Origin: Vandiemenella viatica
Taxonomy: Eukaryota > Arthropoda > Insecta > Orthoptera > Morabidae
DNA length: 64,000 bases
Assembly: GCA_031002005.1 (NCBI GenBank)
Contig: JARYHS010008074.1
Span: forward strand, 269,143,930-269,207,929
Reading direction: 5' to 3'
The first letter of the stretch is position 1; every line of letters begins with the position of its first letter. The translations under genes were made by a program, and so were the position numbers. Below, piece after piece: positions 12,200 through 23,464 of this stretch. Under the pieces are notes generated by a model that saw nothing but the letters and a program-made list of their open reading frames with translations, was not told where the DNA came from and searched no databases.

Positions 12200-13275
12200 A
12201 TTTTTATAACCGTACACCTATTCCGGAATAGAAACATTAATAAGGAATCCTAACACCTACCCTCAACTCTCACCACTGCAGAAGTGCTGACTGAAAGCCA
12301 CACACAACAACAACAATTCTTTTTATCCTACACGATCCACGTACCTTTTTCACCAGATACCATCCTTACTTGCGATCAGTGTGAGTTGTTAGATCCATCA
12401 ATAACGACACCGACAAATTGTATGCAAATACGTAACCTTATTGAACATGATATACTAGGCGTTAATGCCTTAGTTCCTCTTATTGTTACTATTTATCCTG
12501 CAACGGTTATATTTTAGTTCAGTTCGGTTGCGACTAGCGAACCTAGGAGAGCGAATTCAAGAGAATTAACACCTCACCTTACTAACTGTGAACCGCCCTC
12601 AGCCTGTCAGAATCAGTACTGGTTTTTACAAACTGTCTTAGTTTATTAAACTCTTCGCAGTGTTTTACTGTGCCGCCTGCGTTCACTATCAGCTTAACCT
12701 CCATTGACCACGTCTTTTTCTCTATCTCCGCCTCTCGGATCGTCACCGCTCAGCTTGTTGACGTCCACAGCTTGACTGTCCACAGCATGTGACGCTAACC
12801 AATCTGTTAATTGCGTCGTTGAATGTTGTCGCGGAACAAGCTTCCAACTGGCTTGGCGCCTAGATTTTAATGAACTTCCTCCTTCACTTTTTTCGAGAAG
12901 ATGGTAGCTTGTGCCCTATCAAATGACTCGATGGTGCCGTCTTTAGGACTGTCTGTGACTTTCTCTCACGATTTTGCTGACGGCTTGACCTACTCTATTG
13001 GTCACTGCACTTGCAACTCGCATATTCTTGGATTTGAAATTATTGTTTCACCTATCACAACAGGCCAGTTCGGTAAACCACGGGTTTACCACTTACCCCA
13101 TCTCTATTTTTTTGTTTCTCATTTACATAATCGAATCATGACAGTAAAAACATTATTTCTTATTAAAATACGTTTTATTCTAATTTTTGTTCTTGAAGTA
13201 ATCATAATGAAAAAATAAGTTGTTCTACTTGACGTCCTCCCACCACTATTGCTTTTAAATAGTTTTTTTTTTCAG
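12200..13275. other. Stretch without recognised gene, upstream of Gr exon
   Basis: Open frames exist on the plus strand (12284-12517 and 12901-13218) but neither resembles a known family. The region may contain the 5' LTR and leader of the minus-strand Gypsy element and the intron of the receptor gene. The last bases (13262-13275) are a polypyrimidine tract ending in CAG, used as a splice acceptor. Confidence 0.5.
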
Positions 13276-13679
13276 GTTGTCGGCGTCTTCGGCGGTGTGG
13301 CTGAACGCGCGCGGGCGCAGGAAAAGGCTAATAATGCTGCTCTTTTTTTGCGTGGGCTATATATTCTTCATCGCCCTCTACGACGTCTGGGTGTGGACCA
13401 CCAAGGCAGGCCACCTGCCGTACATATACCTACCCATCTATGGCCTTTATGTCCTGGTGGGTACGCTTGAGATGCAATTTGTGCACTTCGTGTGGCATCT
13501 GCAGCAGCGATTCAGTCTACTCAACGCTATTCTCTCTGCTGCTACGACTCCCTCTCCACCTACATCTTCAGATTGGTACTGGTGTGACCACGGCGCCATA
13601 GGGTCTGCTGCACGCACTACGCTGCGCATGCGGAGATCTGCAGTCAGTCCTCGACTCTCGCCGGTGTTGAGAGCAACAG
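13276..13679 (+). CDS. Gustatory receptor (7tm_7 family), internal exon
   Basis: The exon is bracketed by a polypyrimidine-CAG acceptor and a CAG|GTAAGG donor. It reads RKRLIMLLFFCVGYIFFIAL (membrane segment), then IYLPIYGLYVLVGTLEMQF as a second membrane segment, then VHFVWHLQQRFSLLNAIL. The arrangement of the second segment and the 'RF..LN..L' ending is typical of insect Gr proteins between transmembrane helices 3-4 and the intracellular loop. These are ligand-gated cation channels of taste neurons. After about 13545 the frame is less Gr-like (SAATTPSPPTS...), and the same DNA reads HYAAHAEICSQSSTLAGV in another frame near 13612-13665, so a frameshift is possible. No other exon of this gene is seen nearby. 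GC content is well above the surroundings. Confidence 0.75.
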
Positions 13680-14112
13680 GTAAGGTCTCCTCCTTTACTA
13701 GCCTTAGAGCGTGGTTCAATTGTGGCCGGTCATGGCGACTCAAGACCTGTGTGAACTCCCTCCATCTCGGTTCCTGAGGTCATTCTCTATATAGTCCATA
13801 TTAGCTTTACTGTAAGTATTATTCTCCGCACCCTCACTGCTCAATCCTCATTAAAACTCGCCTAACCTGTGACCTTATAGCCTGTGCTTTACTGATCCTG
13901 CAAAAGAGAGCCCACACCTCTCCCATGGCAACTAATTAGCAGCAGAAACTTTTTCTTCCTACTTTTTCCTTCGACGCATGTATTCCTGTATTGCATGTGT
14001 TCACGCATGTATTGCTGTGCTTTACCTGTTCCTACACATTCATGAAGCTCTTCCCCTGCTGACTCTGGTAGCAGGTCAACCCCATAATTTCTAAAGTTTC
14101 AGACATTTTTAT

Positions 14113-14232
14113 TTAGTTTAGTCTACTTTCCCTACCACCTATTGCAAGCTCACAACCATCTTCCCTATCTTCCTCTGAAAGCTGACCCTGAAGATCCCTA
14201 ATCATTTCGCTCATCTCCTTGATCTTTTCCAT
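14113..14232 (-). other. Small open frame with a coiled-coil-like sequence
   Basis: On the minus strand, ATG at 14232 opens a 39-codon frame that begins MEKIKEMSEMIRDLQGQL and ends at 14113. The hydrophobic spacing suggests a short coiled coil. It may be the start of a retroelement gag-like protein, since other minus-strand fragments lie around it, or it may be chance. No partner or motif identifies it. Confidence 0.25.
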
Positions 14233-14391
14233 GTTTCACTTCCACCAGGTGAAGAGCAGGAAGTGTTCTTTTAAGTTAACCTAACTGACGCTATCCCGTT
14301 CAAGCTTAGAAATGTGAAACTCAACTTGAAGCCACTAATTCAAACCACAAGAGGTTCTCCGCCTTTATTTGCCTCAGAGCATGGTAACACC

Positions 14392-14676
14392 TAGTGGCGA
14401 ATCCAGGATTTTGGTTTGGGGGAGGGGGCTTGAGCGGATTTTGGTTTGGGGAGGGAGCTTGAGCAGATTCCATTTGGGGGGACTTGAGCGGATTTTTTTT
14501 TTTTGAGGGGGGGGGAGCCTTTAGTCGGGAAGGGGTAGGCTTTATAGTCAACAGTCATGCCGCCCTCAAAAGATCTGTAAAGCTTTCTTAAAAAAAAAAA
14601 TTACGATGTCGGGGGTGGACCTGAATACTTTTGCGGGGGGCTTGAGCCCCCTAGCCTCCCCACTGGATCGCGACTG
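14392..14676. mobile_element. hAT-type MITE with exact 8-bp target duplication
   Basis: The element runs from TAGTGGCGAATCCAG to the reverse of CAGTCGCGATCCAGT and is flanked by GTAACACC at 14384-14391 and 14677-14684, identical on both sides. The 285-bp interior is G-rich, with repeated GGATTTTGGTTTGGGG and TTGAGC segments, and has no coding capacity. Terminal pattern and duplication length fit the hAT superfamily. The exact duplication indicates a fairly recent insertion. Confidence 0.9.
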
Positions 14677-14729
14677 GTAACACCATTCAAAATGGGAAAG
14701 ATTAAGTATTAAATAGCACGTGTCCAGAG

Positions 14730-14910
14730 TTACTGAAACTTGCTATTACTCTGTAAAACTTGCAAACTATTAGAAAGGCTGATCTTGAACAGATTAGCAT
14801 CAGGATTTAAAGCTTTGATAGGAGTTGAACAAGCTGTATTTCGTCCCAGTCGTGACTGCAGTGACGAAGTCGTATTTCTGAACATTTACTTGGCAGCTTG
14901 CAAAATTACA
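14730..14910 (+). pseudogene. Jockey-like LINE reverse transcriptase fragment
   Basis: The plus frame reads LLCKTCKLLERLILNRLASG then VEQAVFRPSRDCSDEVV. This corresponds to the RT segment in which 'K..ERLI..RL' is followed by 'EQAGFR.GRSC' in jockey-type enzymes. It begins and ends abruptly, a truncated relic. It may be the same family as the LINE at 60775-62190. Confidence 0.65.
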
Positions 14911-14991
14911 TTTCCTTTCAACCATTCTAATCACCATCATGGTAAGCCCATTTTTAGTATCAATATTCTTTACCATGAAAGCTGTAAGTAA

Positions 14992-17379
14992 GGCGCGTTA
15001 AAAATCTGTCCGCTAGTGCGCTGGAGACTGAAAATCTGTGTGATCGGCGAATCCTGCATCGGAAGTCCTTGTTAAAACAAATCCCTCCCTTACCAATCTG
15101 CAACGCATGCTCATGAACAAGAGACAAGTGAACCTAAATGAGACTCGAATAATTAGAATTATCTTGGTCATCACAAGTTGATGTTGGAAGTGGATAAATT
15201 TAATCCTACATTTCAATAATAACACTACCCATCTGTGTAACTCAGAGTGTTAAGACGCATATTCGATCGGAAAAGTTACTGCAGGGCAGGATCGAATCTT
15301 GTCGCCCCCCCCATACACACACACACACCCAGGCCAGCCATCTTGATAGCAATTTTAGGTAGTTTTCTGTAATCAACGTGGCGAATGCCGGTTCAGTACC
15401 CAGTCCGCCCCTCATAAACTACACATTACACAAAGGAAAATATGTTTAGTTCACACAGAACATTCTTACACATTTCGCAAACAGATGGCAACACAACTTT
15501 GCTCCGCGGGAGGCATCAGTGACAAGTCAATCAAATCCGAAGATGTCACATTCTGAAATAAGTGCAAGGAAGAAAAAGAGTTCAATAGTAACACTGCAGA
15601 CCTGAAGATCCCGATTCGAATTCCAATCCCGGCTGGGATTTTCAAAGACCAAAGTCCCTTAACCTGATCTTCACCTCTGGTACAGCTTGCTATGTGATGT
15701 AAGTCCACCAGAACGCTTCTATGATTTGATTCCATACTAAACTCTAAGGTGACTTTGAGAGGGGTGAATTGCGAAGCCAGATTATTACGACCTCATGAGA
15801 TTACATTATTACTATTTCTGTAGTATCTGTGATTTTGTTTCTATGCATCTGAATTCAGGAAAAAAATGGTGCTATTTTTATCCCAAACCAGCTGTCTTTA
15901 ACCCAAAAAGGTACACAGTCCTGACCCCCATCATAACTGGAAGTAGGCTCCAGATTTTCTCAGTATGATGCAATTCTTTGAAATGTCGCCCCTTAAGTGT
16001 TTTTCCTTTGAAGTAACCATTGATTGTGATTTAAAAGCTGCATGAAATAAATGAATATTATTTTTATTTTGAAAATACAAAATAATTTAAATGAAATATT
16101 TAAACTGACAACTACAACAATCAACTGAAGTATTATCCTTCCAACTTTAACAAATTCGTTAATTACTGATGTGTAGTCTAGAGTGGCGGCCATTGTAGAT
16201 TCAATAAAAATTAATGTGAGATTTATAAGTTTTGTTTGATTTATTGAAGTTAACGTGTTTTATTAATTATAATTTGAACTAGCTAAAGTGACAGCAATAA
16301 AATTCTCCGAGCTATAAAAATATTCGGATACAAACTAATTAAGTTACTTTGGCACAAATAATATAATAAATCCAAAGGTTTCATGGAATATGGTAACACT
16401 CGGGGTACATCACATAATTCTTCTTGAAGATCATTTGCATTTATATCCGTTTCATTTTCGACCGAAAGTGCTGACTGGAGACTGGTGCAATAATTTTATA
16501 TTTATCTTTCATCTCTATTCTTGAATTTTAAAATGTTATATTAGTTTCTGCATCTTTGCTGAAGTCCTCTATTATTTGAAATAATGTTACATAGATTTCG
16601 CAAACTTGAAATCGTGTTTTAACAATTTAACACATCCTCTCTGCTTAATTACCTAGTGGCGCTCAATGGATTTCATGATTAATAGTGAAACATTTTTAGC
16701 AATTTCTATTGGTTGTAGAGATAGAAAAAAGTTTAATGTTCTTGTACAATAGAAAAAGTTATTATGATAACTTTCTTAGGTCAAATGAGAGAGCTATAAT
16801 ACTTATTAAGTGTTCTATTTTGTACATCCTTTCTAACTCTTTCCATATTAGCTCGGTTGTCACAGCCTTGCCCTCTAAGAGTCTAAGCCAAACTCAAAAC
16901 CTATATTTCCTAAATCTGGGAGAAAACGTTCTCTCAAACCTTCTCCAGTTGAATCATTAGCTTCAAAAAAACTAATAAAAAATTCTGCGTGTTCATATTT
17001 TGAACAGAGTTAAACCGACACTTCTTGTTGTTATTGAAAGCTGTTCGATATGACTCACGTCTTGTGTATAATAAGTGAATATAGAAAAATATTTGTAAAT
17101 TTTGGCAATTTTAACAATTATTCTTAAAATTTCATCAAATTTAACAATTCATCTTGTCTATTATTGCTTACGTCACTGACCTTTCATCAGACATTGAATT
17201 TTTCTGTTATTTTCTTCCATAACTGGATTAACTTAGTAGGCAGTTCTATCAACTTTAGGAGGTTTCCGTTATCAGGCTGAAACAAATATTCAGTTTATCC
17301 ATGAAAAGCGTGGAATTGTCTGAGTTGTTAGCGGCTGCTGGTGAAGGGATGGAAACAGATGATTAAAGTGATACTTATT
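14992..17379. other. Long stretch without recognised genes
   Basis: AT-rich sequence with short open frames only. A (CA)n run follows a C run at about 15306-15330. Sequence near 15610-15640 (GATTCGAATTCCAATCCCGG) resembles a tRNA B-box and may be a worn SINE. From 16000 to 17370 I see nothing but AT-rich sequence. Confidence 0.5.
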
Positions 17380-20310
17380 GTAGATCCACGATGCAAAAAA
17401 TCACAAATGTTAAAGAAATAGATGAAGTTGCTGAAACAATAACTGACTGGGGTAAAACTGGGAAGGAGGTGGTAAATGCTGAAAATATAAAGCCAGTAAT
17501 AAGGGTGTTACCGTTGAACTTTAGAATTATAATGAACAAAGTAATCAAATTTGCAAACTTAATAGTGATACATGAACCACAAGTAATAATTGGGGTAAAA
17601 AGAAGAAGTAAGAGACAGTGAGGTTTTTCCCGATGGTTACAGAGTGTACCGCAGAGATAGAGGAGCAATTGGTGGATGAGTTTTCATATTAGGTAAACAA
17701 AAACTACCACAGTTCACTGGTGTTCATAGATCATGAGATACTTGGGGTAATAAAAATGAAAATATAAGGTTGTTGGCTGCTTACGGCAGTGCAAGAACGA
17801 CAGATTAAGAGGAGACTCTAGGGAATAAATTAAATTCATACTCAGATTTCGGAGGTGAGAACAGAATGTTCATTATTGGTGGGATTTAAATTTACCAGGT
17901 GTAAACTTGGTAGAAAATAAGATTAGTAACACAAAGGAACACAGATTTGAAAATACCTTGATAAGGACAGGAGGATTTACACGAGAGGACAAAATATTTT
18001 GGATATATTCCTAATAAAGCCGGATGATAACATTGTGGGTGTCAAGTAACCGAAGGAATAAGTGATCATAAAGCAGTTCTGATGGATAATAGAGGATTCA
18101 GTGAACCAACAGCCAACATTGAAGGAGGAAATACGTACAATTACAAAAAGGCTCAAATTTCGAATTTGAAGAGAAATTTCAGAGAATGTTTCCGCAAATG
18201 GAAAGAAGGCACGAGTACAGTAGAGTCAAGGTGGGACGTGTTCAAGGAGATAATAAGAAAGGAAGAAGAAAACTTTATTCCAAAACATAAAATAAAGAGA
18301 AGTAGAGAACCAGTGAACTATAATAGGGACGTTAGGAGCCTAAAAAGGTTGGTAAGAAGAGAACACAACAGAGTTAAGAGACAACAGGGTAGTAGGGAAT
18401 ATTTAAAACAACTAAACAAAGACTTAACAATAGCTAAGGAGGTGGCTAAAGATGGGATAATGAAGAGTATTGTCAGTGCAGGGGGACCATTGACTGATGC
18501 ATCCAGAAATTTCTATGGCTATGTTAGAAAACTGAGGGGAAGGGAGGGTGTTGAGACGCTTATAGATAAGGATGGAGAAGAATTACTGAGGATTTGTAAA
18601 AATCAGAGATTTTAAGTAACTGGTTTAGTGAGAGCATTGGGGACAATCAATTAGAATCTGGAGGGTCTAAATCGGAGAACAAGCTTAACAACACAATTAG
18701 AAATGAGAAGACCAAAAAATCTGAAATTCATCCTGAGGATATCATGAAGGAAATAAGAAAGTTGAAAAAACATAAAGTGGCTAGTGTAAATAATATTACT
18801 ATAGATATCTTAAAGATAGCCGGACGTGACATTGTAACTTATCTTGAAATATTATTTAAATTGAGTCTGGATACTTGCTGCTTATTAGGGGATTGGAAAT
18901 GTGCGATAGTAGTGCCGGAACATAAAGGAGGGGTGAGAAATAGAGTCGAAAATTATAGACCAACCAGTTCGACATCAGTGGTAGGTTAATTAATGGAGAG
19001 ATTGATATGCAACCACATCAGAAATATATGTGAGGGGCATAAGAGGTTTTCAAGAAGGCAACATGGCTTTAGGGAAGGATATTCATGCGAACTACAGTTG
19101 GTGGAATATATGCAAGATATTTCAGATGAAATGAACAAGGGAGGCCAAATTGATAGTGTAGCATCAGATATTTCAAAGCCTTTTGACAGAGTGAGCCAGA
19201 AAATGGAAGTAACTAAAGTTAAAAACTATAGGAGTGGATGGGAAAGTGATTTGCTGGGTAGAAGAATTTTTAAAAGGTAGAAAACAGAAAGTTATGGTAG
19301 GAAATGCAGTATCAAAAGAATTGGAAGTAGAAATGAAAGTGCCACAGGGTAGCGTATTGGGACCATTGCTATTCTACCGAGTAATTGTGTTGATTGTTTG
19401 CTATCAGAAATTAGATTGTTTGCAGATGACATAATGCTATATAAAAGGATCAAAACAGTAGAGGACTGTAAACAGCTGGAGGGTGATCTGGATAGGACAT
19501 CTAGTTGGTTTGGTAAACATGGGATGAAGATAAGTGCAAAGAAGAGTCGGCTTATTAGATACACAAATAAAAAATTAAAGGTTGATTATGATTATAAGGT
19601 GGATAAAGAATTGCTTGTTGAAGACTTCAAATGTAAATATTTGGCATTACATTTAATAACAAGCTTAACTGGGAAGGACATATTGGACATGTAGTAGGAA
19701 AAGGTTCCAAAATTCCTCACTTGGAGAGAGTGATGAGGGGATGTATGAGAGAAGTACAGGAATTGGGTTACAAAAGTTTGGTCATACCATTGCTTGAGTA
19801 TGGTAGTGTGGTATGTGACCCACATTTTGAATATCAAATACAGGAGTTGGAGAGGGTGCAAAAAAGGGCTGATAGATTTGTTTCTGGAAATTAGCGCAGA
19901 ATACAATCAGTAACAGATATAATAAAAGAGCTGGAATAGGATTCATTGCATGACAGGATGAGGTTGAAGAGGGTAATCTGAGTGTACAAGGCAATATATT
20001 GGTGATGAGATATGGAAAGATATGGGTTTAAGAATTAAAAGTAATGCATGGAAGGGAAAAGATGACCATGACCACAAGTTGGCACGCCATTTCAGGCACA
20101 AGTGTGTGAGAAGGTAAGGGTGTCAGGGATTGGAATAAGTTACCAAGAGAAATTATGAATAATTTACCAAAAACATTGAAACAATTTAATGTTAAAATTT
20201 GTAGAGGGCAAAAGTAGGTGGGTGCAAGAAAGAGGCATGATAGGTGTGTAGGGAAATTGTCACCGGAACGTGCAATTCATTGCAATTTAATTAAATATAA
20301 AATAAAATTT
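17380..20310 (+). mobile_element. CR1-type non-LTR retrotransposon, decayed
   Basis: Ordered blocks on the plus strand are: endonuclease region (EVRDSEVFPDGYRVYRRD at about 17606-17660; WDLNLPGVN at about 17880), a connecting region (18082-18615), RT (18744-19690: NYRPTS, RQHGFREGYSCELQLVEYM, VPQGSVLGPLLF, LFADDIMLY) and a C-terminal region (LLEYGSVVCDPHFEYQIQEL, then WKGKDDHDHKLA near 20050-20080). The 3' end is GTGTAGGGAAATTGTC plus an AATTAAAT tail. Frames shift many times, so it is inactive. The same family reappears antisense at 35950-36270, at 31870-32010, and as a tail at 3345-3440. Confidence 0.8.
18082..19694 (+). pseudogene. CR1-type reverse transcriptase region
   Basis: Open frames 18082-18615, 18744-18989, 18993-19280 and 19398-19694 are successive pieces of one polyprotein. 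The catalytic block keeps FADD (LFADDIMLYKRI), and the preceding VPQGSVLGPLL is intact. A stop after PTSSTSVVG (18989) and a frameshift around 19234 break it. RT of this clade primes on nicked genomic DNA. Confidence 0.8.
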
Positions 20311-21099
20311 GGCAAATTTTATTTTTCAGTATTAAAAGTAGGAATTTTATTTCCGCGTATTTTTGGCTCAACTAATTCAGGGAGGGAGAAAGGTTGGAGC
20401 AAGCGGCCCACATTGTCTCTTTGTGGCTAGGATTCTAAAAGGTAGTTGTTACTTCTGCATGTTATTCACACTACCGTGAAGACATTAGCCAACTATGTGC
20501 ACTATTTTTCAAAGAAATACGTGAAGCTATTGCTGCCAGCGTGGCGAATAACCTTAGGCGTTTCAGCTGCTTCCAATGATACAAGCCTCCTTTATTTTCT
20601 GAATAACAACTCAGGTGCTTGTATAGACAATTCGCCGTTTGGCGGCAACGACCACACAGAACGTTAGCCGCCATGACGAACTGCTTTAAGCCGCGTTCCC
20701 ACGACGCCTTGTAACGAAGGCGGGACGGGATGGAACGGATACTTAACAACACGCCTTGGGAACAGGGCCGCCTCTGCTAGCGGGGACGAGACGCAGCTAC
20801 CCACTCTATGTCGGTAAACAACACAGGCGTGTATAGCGGTGCGCTGATGCCATCGGTTTGCAGCATTGGTGCGCACCCCTTCTGTTGCTGGAAAGTGCTC
20901 TGTCAGTGAATGTGTCACTTCAGTTCATTTCAGAACGTACTTTTGTTTTGTCGACTTGTGCGTGATAAATATGGAGTGGTCAAATGAAATGATTTTGAAG
21001 TTTTTGAGTACATACGAAGACGAACTAGCTAAATAAAACACTAATACCGCAGAGCATAAAAACAGAAACGATGCGTGGACTAGGATTAAAAGTAACTTA

Positions 21100-22520
21100 C
21101 ACTCCTGGAAATTGAAATAAGAACACCGTGAATTCATTGTCCCAGGAATGGGAAACTTTATATACACATTCCTGGGGTCAGATACAACACATGATCACAC
21201 AGACAGAACCATAGGCACATAGACACAGGCAACAGAGCATGCACAATGTCGGCACTAGTACCGTGTATATCCTCCTTTAGCAGCAATGCAGGCTGCAATT
21301 CTCCCATGGAGACGATCGTAGATGTGCTGGATGTAGTCCTGTGGAACGGCACGCCAAGCCATTTCCACCTGGCGCCTCAGCTGGACCAGCGTTCGTGCTG
21401 GACGTGCAGACCGCGTGAGACGACGTTTCATCCAGTCCCAAACATGCTCAATGGGGGACAGATCCGGATATCTCGCTGGCCAGGGTAGTTGACTTACACC
21501 TTCTAGAGCACGTTGGGTGGCACGGGATACATGTGGACGTCCATTGTCCTGTTGGAACAGCATGTTCCATTGCCGGTCTAGGAATGGTAGAACGATGGGT
21601 TCGATGACGGTTTGAATGAACCGTGCACTGTTCAGTGTTCCCTCGACGATCACCAGAGGTGTACGGCCAGTGTAGGAGATCGCTCCCCACACCATGATGC
21701 CGGGTGTTGGCCCTGTGTGCCTCGGTCGTATGCAGTCCTGATTGTGGCGCTCACCTGCACGGCGCCAAACACGCATACGACCATCATTGGCACCAAGGCA
21801 GAAGCGACTCTCATCACTGAAGACGACACGTCTCCATTCGTTCCTCCATACACGCCTGTCGCGACACCACTGGAGGCGGGCTGCACGATGTTGGGACGTG
21901 AGCGGAAGACGACCTAACGGTGCGCGTGACCGTAGCCCAGCTTCATGGAGACGGTTGCGAATGGTCCTCTCTGATACCCTAGGAGCAACAGTGTCCCTAA
22001 TTTGCCGGGAAGTGGCGGTGCGGTCCCCTACGGCACTGCGTAGGGTGCGACGGTCTTGGCGTGCCTCCGTGCGTCGCTGCTGTCCGGACCCAGGTCGACG
22101 GGCACGTGCACCTTCCGCCGACCACTGGCGACAACATCGATGTACTGTGGAGACCTCGCGCCCCACATGTTGAGCAATTCGGCGGTACGTCCACCCGGCC
22201 TCCCGCATGCCCACTATACGCCCTCGCTCAAAGTCCGTCAACTGCACATACGGTTCACGTACACGCTGTCGGGCATGCTACTAGTGTTAAAGACTGAGAT
22301 GGAGCTCCGTATGCCACGGCAAACTGGCTGACACTGACTGCGACGGTGCCCAACCGCTGCGCAGCTAGCGCCCTTCGACGGCCAACACTGCTGTTCCTGG
22401 TGTGTCCGCTGTGGCGTGCGTTTGATCATTGCTTGTACAGCCCTCTCGTAGTGTCCGGAGCAAGTATGGTGGGTCTTACACACCGGCGTCAATGTGTTCT
22501 TATTTCAATTTCCAGGAGTG
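21100..22520 (-). mobile_element. Tc1-type DNA transposon, nearly intact
   Basis: The element is 1421 bp with near-perfect terminal inverted repeats (CACTCCTGGAAATTGAAATA at the left, mirrored at the right) and a TA target duplication at 21098-21099 and 22521-22522. It contains one long minus-strand transposase frame. It has inserted in exon 1 of the MADF gene; removing one TA copy plus the element rejoins the flanks. Intact ends, uninterrupted frame and clean duplication make it the youngest large insertion in the window. Confidence 0.95.
21255..22247 (-). CDS. Tc1-family transposase (DDE, IS630/Tc1/mariner superfamily)
   Basis: The 330-residue frame has an N-terminal paired helix-turn-helix region (about 1-110; FERGRIVGMREAGWTYRRIA, then RTIRNRLHEAGLRSR) that binds the inverted repeats, and a DDE core. 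Catalytic residues by my count are Asp145 (VVFSDESRF), Asp234 (FQQDNGRPH) and Glu267 (DLSPIEHVWD). The last two are separated by 32 residues rather than the 34 of classical Tc1. The C-terminus ends RIAACIAAKGGYTRY. No stop or frameshift lies inside, but the first codon is GTG; the in-frame codons back to a TAG 12 codons upstream contain no ATG, and nearby ATGs are out of frame. The first in-frame ATG is residue 14, so a single-base change near the start has probably disabled normal initiation. Confidence 0.9.
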   Translation of the reverse strand: MQLTDFERGRIVGMREAGWTYRRIAQHVGREVSTVHRCCRQWSAEGARARRPGSGQQRRTEARQDRRTLRSAVGDRTATSRQIRDTVAPRVSERTIRNRLHEAGLRSRAPLGRLPLTSQHRAARLQWCRDRRVWRNEWRRVVFSDESRFCLGANDGRMRVWRRAGERHNQDCIRPRHTGPTPGIMVWGAISYTGRTPLVIVEGTLNSARFIQTVIEPIVLPFLDRQWNMLFQQDNGRPHVSRATQRALEGVSQLPWPARYPDLSPIEHVWDWMKRRLTRSARPARTLVQLRRQVEMAWRAVPQDYIQHIYDRLHGRIAACIAAKGGYTRY

Positions 22521-23464
22521 TAAAAGATTGTAACATCCTGATTAAAGAAGAAAAGGGTTAACTTAATGTCGACTTATAGTAAGCTACATAGTAGAGGTAA
22601 AGGCTCCATGAAGGCAGGCAATGGTGCAGGCGATATTTATAACCCTGATTGGCCGTTTTTTTTTTTAGAACCGTGTCGACATTTCTGGATGCTGTATATA
22701 AACCAAAAAAACGAAGAATTCCGAGGTAAGTACATCTTATACATATATTTTTAAAGTTTGCGTGTTTGAAGGGTTTAAACGCGATACATTTTTGAAATTT
22801 GTGTGCGACGTTTGAAGTGACAACGCTTTGCAAACATCAGTAACATTCCTTTAAACGGTTTGGACAGATACTTTAAAAACATATGAAAGCCTATGATAGC
22901 TGTCTTTGGTTGCCAGAAATCTCAGAGCAATTGCAAGCCATTCTTGAACAGGAATACACTTTCTCATGTTTGTATCTTTTTTTGCAATGTGAATGCTAAT
23001 TTTATTTAGAAGAAATTCATTGTCTTCTACAGACAGAAATTTTCAAGTTTGTGACTTGGTTCTTTAACAAAATCACTTAACAAATCCGATCCATTGTATC
23101 TGAATATTTTTAAAATGCGTTAATTTGTAAAATTAATGGAATGAATTAACAATCTGTTTAAATTATATGGAAAAAAAACTTACCCCGACCGGCTCTTATT
23201 AAATGACGACACCCTCCAGCGTTTTTTCTTCTTCTTTTTATCTTTGTTCAGTAAACAGTACGCACTGAATAATACAAAAGCGGCTGCAGAAACAACAGCG
23301 TTCTCTCCTTCACGTGGCATGTTGGATGGTAGCCCAAACGACACTAGGCAACGTGATGAGGATATGATGGCGAGGTAGGGAGGCCTAACCTGCGGCGCGC
23401 GCTCGTTCCTACACTTCGGCTAATGAGGTGCCGCCTCCGTTACAAGAGATCGTGGGAACGCAGC

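Larger units (their letters stand above)
5700..12200 (-). mobile_element. Ty3/Gypsy LTR retrotransposon remnant, minus strand
   Basis: Read on the minus strand the order is gag (about 12160-11100), protease (about 8480), reverse transcriptase (about 7620-6870) and integrase (about 6480-5700), the Gypsy arrangement. A hAT element (8866-11008) separates gag from pol. No matching LTR pair was found by eye; the left side abuts the LINE tail at 5695 and the right side fades out near 12200-12540. All domains contain stops and frameshifts, so the copy is old. Confidence 0.8.
20690..23464. repeat. Inverted GC-rich ends bracketing MADF exon 1
   Basis: GCCGCGTTCCCACGACGCC at 20690 and the reverse reading from 23464, GCTGCGTTCCCACGATCTC, are related, and both continue with TTGTAACG(A/G)AGGCGG. 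The pattern resembles Harbinger/ISL2EU termini, whose elements often carry a SANT/MADF-like gene, and TTTA lies beside both ends. However, the later exons of the MADF gene lie beyond 23464, so the pair may mark a nested or rearranged element rather than its true ends. After removing the Tc1 the interval is about 1.35 kb. Confidence 0.5.

Noticed and set aside
13447..13743. A 98-codon minus-strand protein overlapping the Gr exon
   Set aside because: It is the antisense of a GC-rich receptor exon and has no independent signal.
21448..22331. Plus-strand and other-frame open frames over the Tc1 element (up to 143 codons)
   Set aside because: They are shadows of the GC-rich 330-codon minus-strand transposase and lack any motif of their own.
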